Positions 43,044-49,754 of a stretch of 58,388 bases of DNA are shown here, one piece after another. Numbering within the stretch: position 1 is the first letter of the stretch; every line of letters starts with the position of its first letter. A program made the translations under genes and the position numbers. The stretch is from NCBI GenBank assembly GCA_026388155.1, contig JAPLKI010000017.1:1-58388 (forward strand), read 5' to 3'. The DNA is from Elusimicrobiota bacterium. Lineage in GTDB: Bacteria > Elusimicrobiota > Elusimicrobia > Elusimicrobiales > UBA9959. The notes beneath the pieces were generated by a model. That model was not told the DNA's origin, ran no database searches, and was given only the letters and a program-made list of their open reading frames with translations.

Positions 43044-43114
43044 AAGACCCCCTTTCAAGACACTTTTCCATCACCAATAATTCACGGCAGGTTATGACAT
43101 CCCACCATGCCAAA

Positions 43115-43999
43115 TTACAAATCTGGCAACAGGGCGGCAAGGTCCTCTATAAACGGTTCCAGGTATTTGTCGTAAAGGTCCCGTTCCCGCTTATAGGCTT
43201 CGTTCTCTCTAAGGCGCAGCAGGCCTAAAGCGGTCCGGGCGGAAAAATCAGTTTTACGGATTTCGGCGGCTTTATTTATGTAAGGGCGGGCGGCGCGGGC
43301 GGCCAAATGCTCTTTGGCGTCCGTCCAGTCTACTTCGCTCATTCTGACTACTGTCGCGAAAATATCCCAGGCGTGATAGCGCCCTAAATCTCTTGCCTCA
43401 TCGTTTTTCCTGTCATTAAATGCGTGGAACTTAAGGATCAGGAAATTGAAAGCCGACGGGATAAAGAGGATTTTGTTTTTCAGAGTGAGCGAAGGTTCAA
43501 GGCGTCCGGGGTCTATGAACAGCTTTCCGAATTCTATTCCCTCTGATTCATCCGTTAAGTAGGCATGAATACCCGCCGCGCCCTTGGGTTTGATCCGCAG
43601 CCCATGAACGGACACCAGGGACAGATCTTCATCGCGCGGCGGGGCGGCAAGAAGGTCTATTTTAATTGTTCGTTCCTGACCATAAAGCATGATTTTCTTC
43701 GCAAATTGGAAGTTTTTGGCTTCCGGCAAAACATTGTAGCCCAAATGGCCAATCACCCGCCTGAGACTTTCAATTTTTCCGGCGTCGATGATAAGCCGGG
43801 AAGACAGAAATATATCCAGGTCCGCGGTTGAGCGCGCCGGGAGGTCGAAAGGGTAACGCGGATTGCGGACGCTCAGGAATTTCTGGCGCAGATAGAGGCA
43901 CATGCCGCCGCCAAGGATGATTGGAATGTTTTCCGTGTCCAGTTCCCTGGCCAGTTCAGCCAGATGGTAGACCAGCGGATCGTTATCACCAGCGGTCAT
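43115..43999 (-). CDS. AbiEii-type nucleotidyltransferase (toxin candidate)
   Basis: 294 residues with the polymerase-beta-type nucleotidyltransferase core: IILGGGMCLYLRQ (GG motif), ARSTADLDIFLSS (the metal-binding D-x-D), then KIDLLAAPP with the third carboxylate. The C-terminal half is helical, with KFHAFNDRKNDEARDLGRYH, a stretch common in AbiEii/DUF1814 proteins. It overlaps the gene upstream by ATGA, which fits the AbiEi-AbiEii arrangement of type IV toxin-antitoxin/abortive-infection systems. Confidence 0.8.
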   Translation of the reverse strand: MTAGDNDPLVYHLAELARELDTENIPIILGGGMCLYLRQKFLSVRNPRYPFDLPARSTADLDIFLSSRLIIDAGKIESLRRVIGHLGYNVLPEAKNFQFAKKIMLYGQERTIKIDLLAAPPRDEDLSLVSVHGLRIKPKGAAGIHAYLTDESEGIEFGKLFIDPGRLEPSLTLKNKILFIPSAFNFLILKFHAFNDRKNDEARDLGRYHAWDIFATVVRMSEVDWTDAKEHLAARAARPYINKAAEIRKTDFSARTALGLLRLRENEAYKRERDLYDKYLEPFIEDLAALLPDL

Positions 44000-45063
44000 T
44001 TTGACCTCCCTAATATAACCTCGCGCACCCCGGCCGCAATTTCACGTTCTCTTTTGTCCAGCCTGGAAAGTTCCAGCCAGCATTGCACCGGCGAGGCCCA
44101 GCGCAAGCCGTTGTTTTCCCTGGTGTCGAAATAAGGGAACTCGGCATCAGTCTTTTGCGCCAACACATTATAAAACCGGTCATCCTGGTATTTCAACAGG
44201 GAAGCGTCATCCGTGACGTATAGTTTTAACACCGAGGCGTCGGCCATGACGGCGTAACGCCGCGCAGAGCTCTCCCCTGAGATAACCCACCGGCCTCCCT
44301 TTAAAGCGCCGGCCAGTTCATCCGTCATCTTTAAATCGGTTTGGCCGGTTATCCCCGGGATCTTCAACTTTACCGAACCCAAAATTCTCGGCGGACGGTA
44401 ATTTTCACCGAGTTTTTGCAAGAGCTTCTCCGGCTGAAGCAGGGATATCCCGTCAGCCCCCTTCTCGATAATCAATTCTTCCTCAAGACCTTTGAGGACT
44501 TTGGATACTGCGGACATGGAAAGGCCACCACCAAGATTATTTATACCGGAAAAAACCTCATTAACAGATTGGAATCGGCGGGCGGCAGCGAGAAAGAGTC
44601 TTCCCACCAGTGAACTACTGCCGGCAAAAATGTTTTTAATCGGCTGGGATTCGGGGAAGCTGTTTTTCCGGTCCAAACGCATGGCTATCATATCCGGGAC
44701 CTGTATAAGATAGTTGCCGTTCAAATCAATACCGTTTACCTTCTCACTGTTAAGCAATTCCACAATACTGGGGGACAGATACGGGACAATGAGCAAAAAG
44801 TTTGAACCGGCGGAAACAGCCATTTTTTTGATGCGCCAGAGGGTTTCCTCTATTATCTTTGGGGCAGTCCTGTTTTTGATTTCCGCAAAGAAAACAACAT
44901 TGCGGTTTTGCAAGCCTAAAGTTACTCTGACATCCGGCCTATAGCCCAAGCCGACCACTGGCTGCTCCTCTATCGAAACGATCTGAAGAGGGGCATAGAG
45001 ACTTTTTTGGCTTTCAATCCTGGCTAAAATTTCTTTTCCAGTGAGTAGGGGCGAAAATGTCAT
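43996..45063 (-). CDS. AbiEi-type antitoxin/transcription regulator with nuclease-like N-terminal domain
   Basis: 355 residues. The N-terminal 110 have GYRPDVRVTLG followed by VVFFAEIKNR, the D-(x)n-ExK pattern of the PD-(D/E)XK fold. The centre (about 165-225) has LGGGLSMSAVSKVLKGLEEE and a following wing, resembling a winged helix. The C-terminal region has GRWVISGESSARRYAVMADA, similar to AbiEi antitoxins. The promoter has two TCCTATATAGGA palindromes, likely its own operators. It is co-translated with the nucleotidyltransferase. Confidence 0.72.
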   Translation of the reverse strand: MTFSPLLTGKEILARIESQKSLYAPLQIVSIEEQPVVGLGYRPDVRVTLGLQNRNVVFFAEIKNRTAPKIIEETLWRIKKMAVSAGSNFLLIVPYLSPSIVELLNSEKVNGIDLNGNYLIQVPDMIAMRLDRKNSFPESQPIKNIFAGSSSLVGRLFLAAARRFQSVNEVFSGINNLGGGLSMSAVSKVLKGLEEELIIEKGADGISLLQPEKLLQKLGENYRPPRILGSVKLKIPGITGQTDLKMTDELAGALKGGRWVISGESSARRYAVMADASVLKLYVTDDASLLKYQDDRFYNVLAQKTDAEFPYFDTRENNGLRWASPVQCWLELSRLDKREREIAAGVREVILGRSK

Positions 45064-45070
45064 AATTATC

Positions 45071-45149
45071 TCCTATATAGGAATATAGCACAAAATAGGA
45101 AATATTTCAAGGTCTTTTTCTTATTTATACCGTTTTCCTATATAGGAAA
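45071..45149 (-). promoter_or_regulatory. Autoregulatory promoter/operators of the AbiE-type operon
   Basis: On the minus strand: -35 TTGAAA (45105-45110), a 17-bp spacer, -10 TATATT (45082-45087). Palindrome TCCTATATAGGA occurs at 45071-45082, covering the Shine-Dalgarno AGGAG, and as TTTCCTATATAGGAAA at 45134-45149, upstream of the -35. A half site, TTTCCTA, lies in the spacer. The downstream site could control both transcription and translation. Confidence 0.82.
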
Positions 45150-45182
45150 CAACCCTTGCGGCGGCACCATACGCTTAGTTTA

Positions 45183-45437
45183 TCATAAATCCTTCATATA
45201 TTCGACCAAATCAGTCCTGGGGGTATAATCAATGGTTTTTATAGCGTCGTTCTGCCGGCTGTCGATATCGCGCACCCGGCCGGGCGCGACGCCGGTTTCA
45301 TGGAAAAGCAGGAATTCCCGGTTTTTTAAACGGCCATAATCTTCGGGCGCAAAAGCATGGTGCTGTTTTTCAACCTCGGATGTCGTGCTTGAGGAACTCT
45401 TATCCCCGGTTGAAACGGATTTCTGTTTCTCATCATA
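45183..45437 (-). pseudogene. C-terminal remnant of an unidentified gene
   Basis: An 84-codon open frame with no start codon, closed by TGA at 45183. The translated text has normal protein composition: EKQHHAFAPEDYGRLKNREF, LLFHETGVAPGRVRDIDSRQ and a terminal DLVEYMKDL. I do not recognise it confidently; the style recalls C-termini of conjugative coupling proteins, which would fit a mobile-element remnant. It fills most of the 400-bp gap between the AbiE-type operon and the reverse transcriptase. Confidence 0.5.
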
Positions 45438-45467
45438 TCACATCTTTTTCGAGGGCGGTCCCTGGAA

Positions 45468-46520
45468 TTAAAAAATTTCCAGCTCCAGTAAATCCCGGGT
45501 AAGTTTATTCGCGTCGGCGTGCGAAGTGTAGGCGCAAAAACTCATTACGGACTGCTTTATATCCCGCACATGAATTCGTCCGCGTTTAAAAAGCTCGCGC
45601 AGTTTCCGGTTCCGGGACCGGAAGCGGAAAATATTGCGCCGCCTGACCCGCACACGCTCCGGAAACACTGTATACCCCACCCAGTCAATTCCGCATTTCA
45701 CAGGGGAAACCGTCCGTTTTTCCGGGTGAACGCGCAATCTCAATTTTTCAGCCAAGAACGCCTCAATTCGGGAAAGGACAAACCATAACTCTTTTTTATC
45801 CGGTCCGAAAAACAGAAAATCGTCCATATAGCGCAGGTATGGCTTCCAACGCAGTTCCTGTTTGACAAAATAATCCAGCTCAGTCAGATAGATATTGGAA
45901 AACAACTGCGAAGTAAGGTTACCTATTGGAATGCCGGTAGGCCGCTGAAGCGCGAACAGGTCGTCATTTGGGAAATAACTCCTGAAACGCTTGTCTTCGG
46001 AGGAACCAAGTATCTCGGCGATTAAGGCCAGCACCCGTTTATCGGCTATCCGGCGGCCCAGCGTATTAAGCATAATAGCGTGGTCCACGCTATAAAAAAA
46101 CTTGGAAATATCCGCCTTAAGAACATAACCGGTTGAAAAACGGCGCGCAAGCGCGCTGCACCGCGCCAGAGCCGCAAAAGTTCCCTTGCCTTTGCGGCAG
46201 GCAAAGCTGTCTGGGATGAAACGGGCTTCAAATATCGGCTCAATAATGTTGCAAAGCGCATGATGTACCACCCTGTCACAAAAGCGAGCCGCCTTTACCT
46301 GGCGGCGCTTCGGGTCCCTGACCTCAAATTCTCTGTAAGGCCCGTGACGATATGTTCCGTCCAGCAGTTCCGCCTGAAGTTTAAAAATTTCCCGCTCTCT
46401 GTTATAGGCGAATCCGGCGCAGTCCAGACGCAGGCTTTTCCCCTTGGCCGCCTTGCGGAAGGCCTCATACATATTTTCAAAGGAACACACTTGCTCATAA
46501 AGTAATTTATAGGTTTTCAT
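45468..46520 (-). CDS. DGR-type reverse transcriptase
   Basis: 350 residues, with GGGAG six bases before ATG 46520. RT motifs in order: RFCDRVVHHALCNIIEPIFE, FIPDSFACRKGKGTFAAL, VLKADISKFFYSVDH (first catalytic Asp, about 137), GIPIGNLTSQLFSNIYL (about 197-212), YLRYMDDFLFF (catalytic YMDD, 231-234) and HPEKRTVSPVKCGIDWVGY. Motif 4 reads IGNLTSQ, the [ILV]GxxxSQ form diagnostic of diversity-generating retroelement RTs, not the QGxxxSP of group II introns. There is no maturase or endonuclease domain. It copies the TR RNA with adenine-specific errors. Confidence 0.93.
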   Translation of the reverse strand: MKTYKLLYEQVCSFENMYEAFRKAAKGKSLRLDCAGFAYNREREIFKLQAELLDGTYRHGPYREFEVRDPKRRQVKAARFCDRVVHHALCNIIEPIFEARFIPDSFACRKGKGTFAALARCSALARRFSTGYVLKADISKFFYSVDHAIMLNTLGRRIADKRVLALIAEILGSSEDKRFRSYFPNDDLFALQRPTGIPIGNLTSQLFSNIYLTELDYFVKQELRWKPYLRYMDDFLFFGPDKKELWFVLSRIEAFLAEKLRLRVHPEKRTVSPVKCGIDWVGYTVFPERVRVRRRNIFRFRSRNRKLRELFKRGRIHVRDIKQSVMSFCAYTSHADANKLTRDLLELEIF

Positions 46521-46582
46521 CCTCCACTCCCATGGGCCTTTTGGCCCTTACGCGGTCAACTGAAATCTTGTAAAATAATCGC

Positions 46583-46828
46583 ATGGCAGAACTTAGTTGG
46601 GACTGACTTGCCACAAAAGACGATATAAACCGGATATTGGACGCGCTAAACAAGCTGGCCGTTATAATAAAGGATGATCGCAATGCATTCGCCTGGGAAC
46701 TCAAAGAATGGAAGAAAAGAATTGGAGGGAAAAAGTTATGGCGGATAATCAATGGGAAAACCAGCCAGCCACAAAAGGCGACTTGCAAGCTGTTAAAGGC
46801 GACTTGCAGGCCGTTAAAACCGAACTGA
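46583..46828 (+). pseudogene. Small coiled-coil gene with an in-frame TGA
   Basis: From ATG 46583 the frame reads MAELSWD, then TGA (46604-46606), then continues with LATKDDINRILDALNKLAVI and a helical, charged segment (FAWELKEWKKRI). The part after the stop resembles the ATKGDLQAVK start of the neighbouring coiled-coil protein. It is therefore probably a decayed related gene. TGA ends many other genes here, so readthrough is unlikely. The 3' end overlaps the start of the next gene. Confidence 0.55.
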
Positions 46829-47118
46829 AAACTAATATGGACCTTTTGGACCAGAAAGTGAATACGCTGGACCAGAAAGTAAACACACTGGGTGTTGAAC
46901 TGGCTAAAACGCATTTGCATATAGACCGGGCAGAAAACAATATGATGACAGCGCTCAGAGGTTTCAAAAGCGAAATCCTGTCCGCGATAGACAAATTCGC
47001 GGGCGAAGCCAGGAATTATAGAAGAAGGGATCTGGAACGCGGCCATATGCTGATGGAGCAACACGATAAGCTGCAAAACCACGAAAGCCGTATTACCCTG
47101 CTGGAAACCCCAAAATAA
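46738..47118 (+). CDS. Coiled-coil protein encoded inside the DGR, opposite strand
   Basis: ATG 46738 is chosen because GGAGGG lies eight bases upstream. 126 residues. The N-terminal half contains internal repeats: KGDLQAVKGDLQAVK, and DQKVNTLDQKVNTLG at exact seven-residue period, giving a parallel coiled coil. The C-terminal half is helical and basic (GEARNYRRRDLERGHMLMEQ). It has no signal peptide or membrane segment. It sits between RT and TR on the strand opposite to all DGR genes. Function unknown; it could be a cargo gene or an accessory. Confidence 0.7.
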   Translation: MADNQWENQPATKGDLQAVKGDLQAVKTELKTNMDLLDQKVNTLDQKVNTLGVELAKTHLHIDRAENNMMTALRGFKSEILSAIDKFAGEARNYRRRDLERGHMLMEQHDKLQNHESRITLLETPK

Positions 47119-47288
47119 TAATCCAAATCGCCCGGTTCGGCCGTTCGTCCGCCTGAGGCGGACTACCAGGCCTCCCCGGGGCGCTTCGTTTTTCTCATCT
47201 CCCCAAACTTGGGGAGGTGAAAGGAGCAGGTCTGCCGTAGGGAGGGTTGCGCGGAACGCGCCTCCGTAAAGACGCGTCATCTGGCACA

Positions 47289-47317
47289 AGCGCTCGCGAT
47301 AAAACAATACGAGCGCT
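47289..47317 (-). terminator. Hairpin just downstream of the TR
   Basis: AGCGCTCG and CGAGCGCT form an 8-bp stem with a 13-nt loop, 11 bp beyond the last TR codon on the minus strand. It may define the 3' end of the TR RNA or act in its structure. A classical U-run is missing. Confidence 0.5.
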
Positions 47318-47327
47318 CCCCTCTGCC

Positions 47328-47435
47328 GCAGCGGAACCCGATGTTGTCGTTCGAGTTGGACGGGGCGTTGTTCGCGTTGAAGGCGAACACCCCGTCGTTC
47401 GCGCCGTTGTTCCAGTTGCCACCCCGGATCACCGC
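47328..47435 (-). repeat. DGR template repeat (TR)
   Basis: Read on the minus strand, the core translates as VIRGGNWNNGANDG, VFAFNANNAPSN and SNDNIGFRC. This is the standard C-type-lectin variable-loop pattern of DGR templates. Ten codons are AAC (plus two GAC), the codon that adenine mutagenesis turns into up to 15 residues without creating stops. The frame has no start codon and an upstream TAA, so it is a template, not a gene. It sits between avd and RT, a canonical position. The exact ends cannot be set without a VR. Confidence 0.9.
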
Positions 47436-47664
47436 TTTCTTTCGGACCTGCCCCTCTGTCGCACCCCGCGCCGCACTGCACAGCGCGCGGGGCGGATTAA
47501 CCGCCGGGCTTTATAAGGTGGCGCCCGGTGCTCCACAAGGAGGGCTCTGCCCTCCGTTAACTCGTCGCTTGCTTCCTGCGCTTCGCTTGGTCGCTGCGCT
47601 GAACCTCCCGAAGCAGAAATCTCCTAAACAACAAGGAAAACTAATTCTCCATACTCTCTTACTT

Positions 47665-48018
47665 TTATTTCAGCAGCACAGCGCCGCCAAAACGTTTATT
47701 CCAGCCGCCCAGCAGGCGGCCAGCCTCGTCGACCATTTTTGAACCATATTCATACTGCTTGATGGCGATATATCTCATTTCAAAGGACAGGCGCAGCCAG
47801 ATCCGCAGTTTTTCAAGGGCCAGAACGGCTTTTTTTAATGGCTCGGTTTTATCAACGCTTTCATTGGCCTCGATAACCGCCTCAAGAAAGTCCAGCGCCG
47901 CATTCTCCGTTTTCTGCGCCAGCACAAACTTCTCCGATTTCGGGAATTTGGCCGTCACCAGATGAATCCATTTTAAAAGCTCATACGCTTTTTGGAAAAC
48001 TATCAGGTCTTTGAGCAT
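47665..48018 (-). CDS. avd: DGR accessory variability determinant Avd
   Basis: 117 residues, all-helical, with the Avd/four-helix-bundle pattern: LIVFQKAYELLKWIHLVTAK, FPKSEKFVLAQKTENAALDF, ESVDKTEPLKKAVLALEKL, and RIWLRLSFEMRYIAIKQYEY followed by GSKMVDEAGRLLGGW. Avd forms a basic pentameric barrel that binds RT and the TR RNA and is required for mutagenic homing in characterised DGRs. It overlaps the MutS-like gene by 16 bases and lies about 230 bp upstream of TR. Confidence 0.9.
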   Translation of the reverse strand: MLKDLIVFQKAYELLKWIHLVTAKFPKSEKFVLAQKTENAALDFLEAVIEANESVDKTEPLKKAVLALEKLRIWLRLSFEMRYIAIKQYEYGSKMVDEAGRLLGGWNKRFGGAVLLK

Positions 48019-48320
48019 TTTATTATTTCCGAAACTTCCCTTTTAACTCCGCCGCCATCCAGCTTTATCTGGCTGCAAACCGCGACTGAAAAGCCCGCTC
48101 TCACAAGTTTGCCTATATACTTATCCAGCCCGCTTTTGGGAAAACCGCAAAAATACAGCGGCGCGTCGGCGTTTCCTTCAACACGCAGTTTAAGGCCCAG
48201 CGCGTCACTTACTTTTTTAGCGTCTTCAAACATTATCCTGTAGAAAATCCCGGCCTGAAAAAGCAAGATCTCGTCCGCGTGTTTTTCCTTGGTTGTTTTA
48301 TATTCTTCGCTAATGCTCAT
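48003..48320 (-). CDS. Stand-alone MutS domain-I-like protein (Msl), DGR accessory
   Basis: 105 residues that match only the N-terminal mismatch-recognition domain of MutS: EILLFQAGIFYRIMFEDAKK, LYFCGFPKSGLDKYIGKLVR, AGFSVAVCSQI and KREVSEII. No lever, clamp or ATPase domains follow. The mismatch-wedging F-x-E motif of MutS (GDFYELF) reads GIFYRIM, so Phe is kept and Glu is Arg. MutS-like accessory genes have been reported in DGR surveys. Here it is the first gene of the msl-avd-TR-RT series. Confidence 0.85.
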   Translation of the reverse strand: MSISEEYKTTKEKHADEILLFQAGIFYRIMFEDAKKVSDALGLKLRVEGNADAPLYFCGFPKSGLDKYIGKLVRAGFSVAVCSQIKLDGGGVKREVSEIIKCSKT

Positions 48321-48338
48321 AAAAATACCGCCTTTTTA

Positions 48339-48367
48339 CCCTCACACCAACCCGGTTGGTGTGAGGG
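48339..48367. promoter_or_regulatory. Perfect hairpin in the leader of the DGR operon
   Basis: CCCTCACACCAAC-CCG-G arms give at least a 12-bp perfect stem with a 3-5-nt loop, 19 bp before the msl start codon on the minus strand. It could be a terminator of upstream transcription or a leader structure; I cannot decide. Confidence 0.55.
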
Positions 48368-48414
48368 CGGGTTTGCATCGAAATATACGCTCGCCAGTAC
48401 AACGCGCGCCCGCT

Positions 48415-48463
48415 GGCCGCTTGATGCACATCGTGCGTGTTGCGGCACCTACGCAAGTATTGA
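48415..48463 (+). repeat. Dispersed palindromic repeat, copy B
   Basis: GGCCGCTTGATGCACAT at the left, GCGGCACCTACGCAAGTATTGA at the right. It matches copy A (20351, opposite strand) over its whole length. Confidence 0.75.
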
Positions 48464-48497
48464 AATAGCGGGCGGAAGTTTGTGGGTGAATTTTGTC

Positions 48498-48595
48498 GGC
48501 CGTCTGATGGGCATAGTCCCGCCCTTTTGGGCTGAACATTATAACCCAAAAAAGCGGGGCATAACCCCCGATACGGCATCTGCGCAAGCATTGAC
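48498..48595 (+). repeat. Dispersed palindromic repeat, copy C with internal hairpin
   Basis: GGCCGTCTGATGGGCATAG at the left and ACGGCATCTGCGCAAGCATT at the right frame a roughly 50-bp palindrome built from TCCCGCCC, TTTTGGG, CCCAAAA and GCGGGG. The outer parts match copy D at 57850; the palindrome is unique to this copy. Confidence 0.75.
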
Positions 48596-48624
48596 AAAAG
48601 CCTGAAAAAATGCCAAAAAAATCT

Positions 48625-48714
<90 letters not shown>

Positions 48715-48770
48715 ATGAATTTTTAACGATAAGTTGTCCATATATTAACATGCACAGAAAGCACGAAAAC

Positions 48771-49715
48771 CTACTTATTCGCCAGCATTATGTCAACGCG
48801 CTGCTGTGAGAAAGTGTCCGCAAAACCCTCGCAGGAAATTATATTTTCCGCCGCCATTAACCCGGTTTTAAGATATTTCCTTATCAACTCCGCCTGCAAG
48901 TCCGCCAGCTCCTTTGTTTGCGCGTACACACTCACTTTCATCGGCAGGCCGTAATAGCGCCTTTTGACAAGGTCGGTCGCGGCGTCCAGCATGGCTTCCC
49001 CGTCCGGTGTTTCTATGTTTTTAAGCGCTTTGTCAGACCCGAAAACCACAGCCGAATCCAGGCCGATGCCGGTACCGCCTTCCTTCTGAAAAACCATAGC
49101 GGTGTACTTTATACGCTCGCCTATCGCCGTTTTGGATGAACCATCCCCGTCCACGAACACATATACGGGAGCGTAGCTGTGCCCGGCCTTCAGCCAGTCA
49201 TGCCGGTCGTTTTCACCGCTCCAGTTTATAGTTTCAGGCGGAAAGCCCGCGCCGCCGTACTTTTGAAAGATTTTACCCTCCTCGTCGGTTACGGACAGCG
49301 TCCATTGTATTTCTTTAGAGGTGCGGCCGCTGTCTGCGCGGCCGAACAACTCTTTGAATTTTTTCCCGGGATAAAACGTGATAACCGGCATATCGCCGAA
49401 CCCCGTGCGCCAGGGCTTTATAACGCGGAAACTGGAAATTGTTTCAGGATAGTTTCTGGAATAGCCGGCAAAATCGCCGGACTCAAAAAGAAACAGTTCC
49501 GTATCCGGCTCCAGTGATTTTTCAATACTTTCAAGTTCATCGGTTTTAATTTCAAGCGGCGGTTTTTTTGTGCGCATTTCCGAGTCGGTTTCGGATTTTA
49601 TGACCACTTCCCGGGGAATTGAATCATAAGCCGCAGTGGAGGCGTTTACTTCCGCGCCCGCGGCCAGCGGCGGGGCCGCCAGGATAAGGATAAATACACC
49701 GGTAAATTTCAACAT
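48771..49715 (-). CDS. Secreted OmpA-C-like protein at the end of the TonB/ExbBD operon
   Basis: 314 residues with a signal peptide (LKFTGVFILILAAPPLAAGA). A central beta-rich region (VITFYPGKKFKELFG, IQWTLSVTDEEGKIFQ, HSYAPVYVFVDGDGS) is followed by a C-terminal part, VSVYAQTKELADLQAELIRK, with ISCEGFADTF and QQRVDIMLANK. This has the layout of an OmpA peptidoglycan-binding domain with weak conservation. It is the last gene after tonB (39-bp gap) and is likely periplasmic. The name is tentative. Confidence 0.6.
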   Translation of the reverse strand: MLKFTGVFILILAAPPLAAGAEVNASTAAYDSIPREVVIKSETDSEMRTKKPPLEIKTDELESIEKSLEPDTELFLFESGDFAGYSRNYPETISSFRVIKPWRTGFGDMPVITFYPGKKFKELFGRADSGRTSKEIQWTLSVTDEEGKIFQKYGGAGFPPETINWSGENDRHDWLKAGHSYAPVYVFVDGDGSSKTAIGERIKYTAMVFQKEGGTGIGLDSAVVFGSDKALKNIETPDGEAMLDAATDLVKRRYYGLPMKVSVYAQTKELADLQAELIRKYLKTGLMAAENIISCEGFADTFSQQRVDIMLANK

Positions 49716-49754
49716 AAATAAGACTCCTTTATTTAGGGCTCGTGGTCACAAGCC

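Larger units (their letters stand above)
47119..47664. other. Non-coding DGR interval between RT side and avd, containing TR
   Basis: The 546-bp stretch contains the template repeat (47328-47435), a hairpin after it, a CTCCCCAAACTTGGGGAG inverted repeat near 47200 and a GTCCGCCTGAGGCGGAC inverted repeat near 47150. Open frames across it are accidental, produced by the AAC-rich template. The interval between TR and avd shows nothing else recognisable. Confidence 0.75.

Noticed and set aside
46583-46828. TGA recoding (selenocysteine or alternative code) in the small coiled-coil frame
   Set aside because: TGA terminates many intact genes here (for example aroB and the porin-like gene) and no SECIS-like hairpin is evident; a decayed gene is simpler.
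46507-47481. 324-codon minus-strand frame running through the TR
   Set aside because: It reads the template in a non-lectin frame (Arg/Gln-rich) and is antisense to the coiled-coil gene; it ends at the RT start region without any family feature.
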